From: Acidicapsa dinghuensis
Lineage (GTDB): Bacteria > Acidobacteriota > Terriglobia > Terriglobales > Acidobacteriaceae
NCBI RefSeq assembly: GCF_025685685.1
Contig: NZ_JAGSYH010000003.1
Span: 558,001 to 622,000 of the forward strand
Direction: 5' to 3'
DNA length: 64,000 nt
Positions 59,614 to 64,000 of the stretch are shown here, one piece after another. The position numbers were made by a program, and so were the translations under genes. Position 1 is the first letter of the stretch, and every line of letters begins with the position of its first letter. The notes under the pieces were generated by a model, which saw only the letters and a list, made by a program, of their open reading frames with translations, did not search any database and was not told the DNA's origin.

Positions 59614-61242
59614 CTATCTCTGAAAGACATCAATTGGCTTACTAAAGTCAGTTACCCGGAAGTATTTTGCCAGCGATGGGTACTGCCGCTGCACGGCAAG
59701 ATACATCTCCCAGGCTACTTTACGATAACTGAAGTGCCCTGCCGGAGCGCTGCGCAACTCTGAGATATAGACCGCCTGCGCAAAGTCCATCTTGAAGAGC
59801 GAACGAATGCGCGTCGCCAGCGGCAGGACATAGAGCGCAGCCTGACCGGCTTCGAACGCGCTGCTTTGCGCGATGGAGCGGGATGCTGCTTGAGCAGCCT
59901 CTATGGTTTGCGTGTACTCAGAGATCAATCCCGCATCGGCCAGTCCGGCGGCGTCGCCTGACTCGGGAACGTCATAGCCGTGCAGATATGTGAATTGTTG
60001 AAGAATCTGTGTAGCCCGGCGATGCCGGTGCATGTCGCGAAAGCCGCCAATGTCCATCAAAATGTCGAAACGCAGTGCCGCTCCTGCATGGAAAGAACGG
60101 AGCAGCTCATCGTGACGGCCACGGCTGCGTGCGCCCAACTCGATGATTTCGGCCACACGGGCCTCGGGCAGCTCTGCAACCAGGTCTCGAATTTGACGGT
60201 ACGGATGGTGACTGGCGGAATAGAGCAGTGTGGCCGCAAGCTCAACTTCCAGTGATTCCGTGCGCTCCACCAGATCGACAACGGGCGCTGGAGCTATCGG
60301 CAGATTCGACAGAAGCTCTGTCGCGGCCTGGGTAAGCTCGGTCCGCGTGGCGATCTCATACGGATTGGGACTGGCGTACTTCACAAGCGTAGGCGCAACG
60401 TGGATTTCTCGATCCAGCAGCGCTTCGGCTTCCAGCGCGAGGTCAGGATTTGCATCAGCGATCTTGCGATACAGGCCGTTAGACGCCTCGGCATATATGT
60501 TCCATGCCTGACCGGTCGCGGCAGCGCGCAGCTTCTCGCCGAGATCGCGAATCTCGGCCGCTGGATGCGAGAGCAGCCGCGAAACCTGTGTCTCCAGCGT
60601 ACGCGCGTTCACAATCTGCCCAAGCGAGGTATTGGTGGCGAGCGGCAGCAGGTAGCGCGCAACGTCGAAGGCGCGGGCCTTGAGCGTACGCTCATATGCG
60701 TCCTGCTTCATGCCTTCCGGACAGGCGACCCGCTCTTTGAGCGCCTCGAAAACAGCCGTCGAGGTAGCCGAGTAGGACGCGAAAAGCTTTTCGACTGTCT
60801 GGATGTAAAGATTGCGGGCCTCGGCTGCGGGGCCGAACTCAGGAAGATACCAACCGGATTTCTGGAAATTCTGGTAACGGGTGCTGCGCTCCTGACCGTC
60901 CCAGCGCTGCTCATCGACCAGAACAATCGCCGCAAGCAGAGAAAGCCGCTCAACGGCAAAGGCGACGTGAGCCAGGTCAGCAATGGAGCGATGGCCGTAC
61001 TGGAAGTAAAACGTGTTCAGGAACTGCTCAGCGCGCTGTGAGCTGATTTCGCGCAGCGACTGGCGCATGGAGAGTGCGGAACGCGAATATTTCGCCATGG
61101 CATACGCCAGTACTTCGGGATCGGCCCCGTGAACGGCAAAGACTTCGGTGCGATTTTCGGCGTGGACAGGAGTGTGCGCCTGGGCCTCAACTGGGGTGGA
61201 TGCAGGGGCTGATTCCGTTGACTGGATGGGGGTCGTGGTCAT
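59614..61242 (-). CDS. thyX: Double-length FAD-dependent thymidylate synthase (ThyX)
   Basis: About 542 residues, roughly twice a single ThyX, with two ThyX-like halves. First half: YGHRSIADLAHVAFAVE, then QERSTRY at about 117-123 (the E-x-S-x-RY end of the ThyX signature), VNARTL and EIRDL; its RHR part is missing. Second half: RGRHDELLRSFHAG, FRDMHRHRRATQ at about 402-413 (RHR kept, but the Ser/Asn/Arg part lost) and FSYRKVAWEMY. ThyX makes dTMP from dUMP with methylene-folate and FAD. The start at 61242 (MTTTPIQ) is preferred to a TTG at 61320. Single gene; no thyA is seen. Confidence 0.88.
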   Translation of the reverse strand: MTTTPIQSTESAPASTPVEAQAHTPVHAENRTEVFAVHGADPEVLAYAMAKYSRSALSMRQSLREISSQRAEQFLNTFYFQYGHRSIADLAHVAFAVERLSLLAAIVLVDEQRWDGQERSTRYQNFQKSGWYLPEFGPAAEARNLYIQTVEKLFASYSATSTAVFEALKERVACPEGMKQDAYERTLKARAFDVARYLLPLATNTSLGQIVNARTLETQVSRLLSHPAAEIRDLGEKLRAAATGQAWNIYAEASNGLYRKIADANPDLALEAEALLDREIHVAPTLVKYASPNPYEIATRTELTQAATELLSNLPIAPAPVVDLVERTESLEVELAATLLYSASHHPYRQIRDLVAELPEARVAEIIELGARSRGRHDELLRSFHAGAALRFDILMDIGGFRDMHRHRRATQILQQFTYLHGYDVPESGDAAGLADAGLISEYTQTIEAAQAASRSIAQSSAFEAGQAALYVLPLATRIRSLFKMDFAQAVYISELRSAPAGHFSYRKVAWEMYLAVQRQYPSLAKYFRVTDFSKPIDVFQR

Positions 61243-61550
61243 GCGCTGGCGGGCTCTCCGGCGACCAGAATACGCTATCGACGGTATCGAATGGACGCGC
61301 GCTCGGGCTGTTCCGTTCAATGGCTGTGGATTCCGGCTGCAATATTCGGCGCCCAGCCTTGAAGCCTGCGAGAATGGAATTGAAACGGCTCAATTTAGCG
61401 CTTTCATGCCGTCTAAAACCGTGCGTTGGCAATGTATATTCGCGCCATTTTTTCGCGGCGTGCAATCATGTTGGACTAGCATAAAACTTGCATAGAGCGC
61501 GCCCTTCTTCCCCCAGAGAGCGATCTCCTGCGCAGACAAGCCGATCGTTG
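61243..61550. other. Divergent spacer between thyX and the DUF2071 gene
   Basis: About 308 bp with no supported gene. It must hold promoters for both divergent genes but I could not identify boxes with confidence. Confidence 0.45.
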
Positions 61551-62360
61551 ATGCGACAGATTCTGGAGAAGACGTCACACCGCCCGTGGCCGTTGCCACC
61601 TGGCCGCTGGGCTATGACCCAGCGCTGGAATGATTTGCTGTTTGCCCACTGGCCCATGCGCAGCGCAGAGATCGAGGCGCTGCTGCCGGAGGGGCTCGAA
61701 GCGGATATTTGCCAGGGATCGGCCTGGATCGGCGTCGTTCCGTTCTGGATGGACCGTATCCGGCTGCGCGGCGTACCTCCGATTCCCGGAGCGCGCAAGT
61801 TTCCTGAGCTAAATCTGCGAACTTACGTTCGCGAAAAGAGAACCAAGACACCGGGCGTGTATTTCTTCTCTCTCGACGCTGCCAGCCTTCTGGCCGTAAT
61901 CGCGGCGCGAACTCTCTTTGACCTGCCGTATTACTGGTCGCAGATGAGTATCAAGCCGCGCGGAGACCGGGAATTTTCGTATTACAGCCGCCGCCTGCTC
62001 AGCGGAAAGCCGGTGCGGTTTGTCGCACGCTACCGCGGCCTCGGTCCCACGCACAAGCTGGCACAAAGCAAGGCTGGATCGATCGAACACTTCCTGACGG
62101 AGCGTTATTGCCTCTTTACAAAGAATGCGATGGGCAGACTGGTGCGGGCCGATATCCACCACATACCCTGGCCGCTCGAAGAGGCTGAGGCCGAGATTAC
62201 GCAAAACGATCTGGCCGCGCACATCGGGCTAACGCTGCCTGATACGCAGCCGCTGCTGCACTACTCGCGTCATCTGGCGGTATATGTTTGGCCTGCGATG
62301 CTGGCGCAGGCGTGGCGTGCTCCTGAGCCGATCACGGCAGCGGCTGTGCCATCGGGATAG
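61551..62360 (+). CDS. DUF2071 (YqjF-like) protein
   Basis: About 269 residues. The start at 61551 (MRQILEKTSHRPWPLPPGRW) is chosen over a TTG at 61488. QRWNDLLFAHWPMRSAEIEALLPEGLEADICQGSAWIGVVPFWMDRIRLRGVPPIPGARKFPELNLRTYVR is typical of the DUF2071/YqjF family, which has no firm function. The rest (GVYFFSLDAASLLAVIAARTLFDLPYYWSQM) fits too. It precedes fabG by 63 bp on the same strand. Confidence 0.9.
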   Translation: MRQILEKTSHRPWPLPPGRWAMTQRWNDLLFAHWPMRSAEIEALLPEGLEADICQGSAWIGVVPFWMDRIRLRGVPPIPGARKFPELNLRTYVREKRTKTPGVYFFSLDAASLLAVIAARTLFDLPYYWSQMSIKPRGDREFSYYSRRLLSGKPVRFVARYRGLGPTHKLAQSKAGSIEHFLTERYCLFTKNAMGRLVRADIHHIPWPLEEAEAEITQNDLAAHIGLTLPDTQPLLHYSRHLAVYVWPAMLAQAWRAPEPITAAAVPSG

Positions 62361-62423
62361 ACTAGCCCGGAACTCTATAATTTTCATGCGCCTGAGGTTC
62401 GTTTACGGCGCCCATGAGGTAGT

Positions 62424-63170
62424 ATGAGCGGATTGAATGGCCGGATTGCGCTGGTAACGGGCGCTTCGCAGGGAATTGGACGGGCATGCGCACTGGCGCT
62501 GGCCAAAGAAGGCGCAACCGTTGCCCTTGCAGCGCGAAATGAAGCCAAACTGGCCGAGGTACAGGCCGAGATCGAGACCGCCGGCGGCAAGGCTGCTGCG
62601 TTTGCTCTCGATGTGGCGAGCGAAGAGTCCATCACGGCGGGAGCGAAGGCTGTCGAGGAGAAGTTCGGCAAGGTCGAGATTCTGGTCAACAATGCCGGCA
62701 TCACACGCGATGTGCTGGCGATGCGCATGAAGCGCGCCGACTGGGACGACGTGATCCAGACCAACCTGACCGGCGCCTTTCTGCTGACGCAGGCTGTATT
62801 ACGCGGCATGATGAAAAACCGCTGGGGCCGCATCATCAACATCTCAAGTGTGGTTGGGCGAACAGGGCAGGCCGGGCAGGCGAATTATGCAGCCAGCAAA
62901 GCCGGCATGATCGGCATGACCCGCTCCCTGGCCCGCGAGTTGGCCTCCCGCGGTATCACCGTCAATGCCGTCGCTCCGGGATATATCGAAACAGCGATGA
63001 CCTCAGCGCTCAACGAAGAGCAGACCAAAGCCATGCTGGCGACGATTCCCGCTGGCCGAGCCGGAACGGACACCGAGATTGCGCATGCCGTTCTTTATCT
63101 CGCATCGGAAGGCGCTGCTTACGTCACTGGCCATGTGCTGGACGTCAACGGCGGCATGTTCATGGGTTAG
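62424..63170 (+). CDS. fabG: 3-oxoacyl-ACP reductase
   Basis: 248 residues, short-chain dehydrogenase that reduces 3-oxoacyl-ACP with NADPH in fatty-acid elongation. NADPH-binding TGASQGIG is at residues 13-20, NNAGITRD at about 89, catalytic Ser (ISSVVGRTGQAGQ) and YAASK in the middle, and PGYIETAMT after it. A TATAAT at 62376-62381 may be its -10 box. It has its own terminator. No other fab genes are in the window. Confidence 0.94.
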   Translation: MSGLNGRIALVTGASQGIGRACALALAKEGATVALAARNEAKLAEVQAEIETAGGKAAAFALDVASEESITAGAKAVEEKFGKVEILVNNAGITRDVLAMRMKRADWDDVIQTNLTGAFLLTQAVLRGMMKNRWGRIINISSVVGRTGQAGQANYAASKAGMIGMTRSLARELASRGITVNAVAPGYIETAMTSALNEEQTKAMLATIPAGRAGTDTEIAHAVLYLASEGAAYVTGHVLDVNGGMFMG

Positions 63171-63191
63171 ATCTCGTATCAGGACGTAACG

Positions 63192-63237
63192 AAAGGCCGG
63201 CATCTTCGTTTCCACGCGCGAAGGCCGGCCTTTTCTT
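63192..63237 (+). terminator. Rho-independent terminator of fabG
   Basis: Stem AAAGGCCGG / CCGGCCTTT (63192-63233) followed by TTTCTTT. Confidence 0.85.
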
Positions 63238-63382
63238 TGCCCGGCTCATGTTACTGAACCGAAATGCCGATGACACCGGTAGACTCCTGCTGGTTGTTCT
63301 GCCGAACGGTGAACTCCGTGCGGCACAGCCCTTATATATTTACTGTTCGCGGTGATGGGCAAACGACGGGAAAGCTGGTGCG

Positions 63383-64000
63383 ATGACTCTTATAACTCAA
63401 GCTCTCTCCACTGAGAGCGACGCTCCGCGAGAGAACAACTCTGAAAACGCTTCCTCGCCACAGCCCGAAAGTCTCTGCTGCGTTGCCCTTCAGCCCATTC
63501 TGGATATGCGCAGCAAGGTGTTCGGTTACGAGTTGCTCTTTCGTTCCAGTCCCACATCCATGGCGTTCGATGGCGATGGCAACAACGCCACGCGCACGGT
63601 GATCGACAACAGCCTGATTTTGGGATGGGAGCGTCTGACCAACGGCCTGCCCATGTTTGTGAACTGCACCTACGAGGCGCTGATGGGCGGACTTGTGCAT
63701 CTGCTGCCGCCCAATCAAACAGTGCTTGAAGTGCTCGAAACACTGGAGCCGACACGCGAACTGGTCGAGGCCTGCCGCGCACTCAAGGCAAAGGGATTCC
63801 GGCTGGCTCTGGATGACTTTCAGGGCAAGGCCGGCTGGCATCCACTGGTGACGATCGCCGACTTCGTCAAGATCGATCTCAGCCAGACGACCGCGCAGGA
63901 GCGCATGGAGCTGCGCCATAAGGTAGGACGCCACAAAGCAAAACTGGTGATGGAGCGGATAGAAACCCGGGAAGACTGGGCGCGCGCCAAAGCCGAGGGC
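63383..64000 (+). CDS. EAL/HDOD-type signalling protein (partial)
   Basis: 206 N-terminal residues are visible before the right edge. CVALQPILDMRSKVFGYELLFRSS is the start of an EAL domain in which the EAL triplet is replaced by YELLFR, as in YuxH-like EAL/HDOD proteins. VNCTYEALMGG, VLEVLETLEPTRELVEACRALKAKGFRLALDDF and FVKIDLSQT follow the EAL barrel. Several catalytic acidic residues look changed, so it probably lacks c-di-GMP phosphodiesterase activity and works as a signal or binding module. A C-terminal HDOD domain would be expected beyond the window. Confidence 0.85.
   Translation, partial: MTLITQALSTESDAPRENNSENASSPQPESLCCVALQPILDMRSKVFGYELLFRSSPTSMAFDGDGNNATRTVIDNSLILGWERLTNGLPMFVNCTYEALMGGLVHLLPPNQTVLEVLETLEPTRELVEACRALKAKGFRLALDDFQGKAGWHPLVTIADFVKIDLSQTTAQERMELRHKVGRHKAKLVMERIETREDWARAKAEG

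Noticed and set aside
1-64000. Prophage, insertion sequence, CRISPR array or defence island
   Set aside because: No transposase, integrase, phage structural genes, Cas genes or regularly spaced repeats were seen.

Overview
The window looks like chromosomal DNA of an acidobacterium, most likely class Terriglobia. The taxonomic clues are four large FtsX/MacB-type orphan permeases each paired with a small PadR regulator (the acidobacterial ADOP arrangement), a VWFA-related secreted protein, winged-helix/beta-propeller sensors, GC-rich base composition and palindromic intergenic repeats. I saw no rRNA, tRNA, CRISPR array, insertion sequence or prophage. The genes are mostly housekeeping and accessory genes in short operons.

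Layout. 1-3.9 kb: class Ia ribonucleotide reductase (nrdA, nrdB, minus strand) behind a cobalamin riboswitch, with a repeat-filled nrdA-nrdB spacer. 4-5.9 kb: two unrecognised proteins and a mosaic of palindromic repeats. 5.9-8 kb: ECF sigma factor, small membrane protein and two exported proteins (the first DUF4252-like). 8.1-13.3 kb: GluQRS, then a 1403-residue CheB-CheR-PAS-histidine kinase. 13.7-23.4 kb: three ADOP permeases with PadR regulators, one regulator frameshifted. 23.9-29.2 kb: exported retropepsin-like protein divergent from a winged-helix/propeller protein, then an NmrA-type reductase divergent from a LysR regulator. 29.3-32.4 kb: fourth ADOP/PadR pair. 32.5-36.1 kb: SMP-30-like propeller and an ECF42-type sigma factor with YCII and dihydrofolate-reductase-like partners. 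36.1-41.3 kb: GMC oxidoreductase with its subunit-3 partner, alpha/beta hydrolase, membrane protein and radical SAM protein. 41.5-45.1 kb: cold-shock protein, two small proteins and a three-gene operon of two homologous membrane proteins plus a DNase II-family protein. 45.4-51.6 kb: VWFA-related protein, GT61 glycosyltransferase, nicotinamidase, Bax-inhibitor-1 protein and a metallo-beta-lactamase-like protein that has lost its metal-binding motif. 51.7-57.5 kb: secreted protein, membrane protein, ECF sigma factor, PKHD hydroxylase and STN-type TonB-dependent receptor. 58-64 kb: monooxygenase-like protein, Crp/Fnr regulator, double-length ThyX, DUF2071 protein, FabG and the start of an EAL/HDOD-type protein.

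Themes. Nucleotide metabolism is represented by a B12-repressible class I RNR and a duplicated flavin-dependent thymidylate synthase whose two halves keep complementary parts of the signature motif. Three PadR promoters carry perfect inverted repeats, each of different sequence, and at least two of the transcripts are predicted to be nearly leaderless. The most promising unexplained unit is the DNase II operon: bacterial DNase II homologues are uncommon, and the two preceding membrane proteins are homologous to each other and of unknown function. All functional calls come from reading motifs and family resemblance; no database search was run.
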